Positions 12,461-12,909 of a stretch of DNA of 12,909 nt are shown piece after piece. The position numbers were made by a program, and so were the translations under genes. The notes under the pieces are model-generated. The model saw only the letters and a list, made by a program, of their open reading frames with translations, did not search any database and was not told the DNA's origin. The stretch's first letter is position 1; every line of letters starts with the position of its first letter. The stretch covers positions 1-12,909 of the forward strand of contig JAPOKN010000030.1 of the NCBI GenBank assembly GCA_029977605.1, in the 5' to 3' direction. This DNA is from Methanobacteriota archaeon (GTDB lineage Archaea > Thermoplasmatota > Poseidoniia > MGIII > CG-Epi1).

Positions 12461-12909
12461 GCAGTTACTACGCCACCTGGTGGATGACTAGGCTCGGTTG
12501 CCGAAGACGGTCGTGCCAAGCAGCGATATGCTTCGGGGAGGCGCATGGAGCCTTTGATCCGAAGATTGCCGAATGGGACTTCCCAAACTCTAGTAGTTTA
12601 ATCCGAAAGGATGGGGAACGCTCCGAATTGAAACATCTTAGTAGGAGCAGGAAAAGAAATCAAATGAGATGAGGTTAGTAAAGGCGATCGAACACCTCAT
12701 AGAGCAATCCGAATCTTCTGATGAGAATCAGTAGAAATGTGGAGTGGCCTGTTTACATCTTAACACAGTTATCCGAATTTCGTGTGGAACACCGGCGCCA
12801 AAGAGGGTGATAGCCCCGTAGGAGACGCAGTGAAAGATGATTTTCAGGACCCAAGAGTAGCGTGCATTGGATATTGCGCGTGAATGTGGGAGGTACTAAC
12901 TTCCAACTC
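12461..12909 (+). rRNA. 23S ribosomal RNA, 5' part (continues beyond window)
   Basis: This is the start of large-subunit rRNA domain I. It is collinear with archaeal 23S: TTACTACGCCACCTGGTGGA near the 5' end, CGTGCCAAGCAGCGAT (12512-12527), GCCGAATGGG (12569-12578), TTGAAACATCTTAGTA followed by GGAAAAGAAATCAAATGAGA, and GAGGGTGATAGCCCCGTA (12804-12821). The 5' end is set by comparison with other archaea and may be off by a few bases. About 450 of roughly 2,900 bases are present. No 16S gene precedes it; a protein-coding gene and its own promoter do, so the gene is unlinked from 16S, as in Thermoplasmatales and related lineages. Confidence 0.96.

Noticed and set aside
12331..12672. Open frame of 113 codons on the plus strand
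   Set aside because: It lies across the 23S leader and 5' rRNA, has a non-protein-like composition (Arg/Cys/Trp clusters), and begins with a non-ATG codon. The rRNA explains it.
1..12909. Search for CRISPR arrays, insertion sequences, tRNA genes, integrase sites and toxin-antitoxin pairs
   Set aside because: No regularly spaced repeats, transposase motifs, terminal inverted repeats or tRNA T-arm pattern were seen; genes are intact and housekeeping-like.

Overview
This AT-rich window looks like part of a euryarchaeal genome, probably a Thermoplasmatota-type marine group (Marine Group II or III). The archaeal assignment is well supported. It carries both archaeosine-synthase subunits (ArcS and the radical SAM enzyme RaSEA), an archaeal/eukaryotic-type prolyl-tRNA synthetase, a Sec11-like signal peptidase, Pth2, a DUF1616 protein and an archaeal pilin N-terminus. 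TATA boxes sit about 25 bases before start codons, and the 23S rRNA matches archaeal sequence. The narrower placement is an inference: the 23S gene has its own promoter and no 16S gene upstream, as in Thermoplasmatales and related marine lineages.

Layout. From 1 to 9334 everything is on the minus strand: a pilin cut by the window edge, proS, signal peptidase, a zinc-ribbon protein, DUF1616-pth2 (transcribed in that order), arcS-RaSEA, NfeD-SPFH, and a small membrane protein followed by a winged-helix protein. At 9335-9421 lies a divergent promoter region. A LURP-one-like gene (+) follows and converges with a minus-strand pair, an RDD-family and a small membrane protein. A second divergent promoter region (10839-10920) drives pdxH and a stand-alone LON-domain gene (+). 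A rRNA promoter and leader (12243-12460) and the first ~450 bases of 23S rRNA complete the window.

How the genes work together. Much of the window serves translation: proline charging (ProRS), rescue of stalled peptidyl-tRNA (Pth2), archaeosine at tRNA position 15 (ArcS + RaSEA), and the large-subunit rRNA. A second theme is the envelope: pilin, signal peptidase, SPFH/NfeD membrane scaffold, RDD and other small membrane proteins, and a LURP-one/scramblase-like protein. PdxH makes pyridoxal phosphate.

Expression logic is visible. Most lead genes have a TATA box centred about 24-28 bases before the ATG and so appear leaderless. Most downstream operon genes, and the pilin, have Shine-Dalgarno motifs, usually 8 bases before the start. 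The most unusual signal is an identical 17-bp element at exactly the same distance from TATA box and ATG in front of two transcription units: NfeD-SPFH, and small-membrane-protein/winged-helix. The winged-helix gene lies between the two copies, which suggests a small membrane-related regulon.
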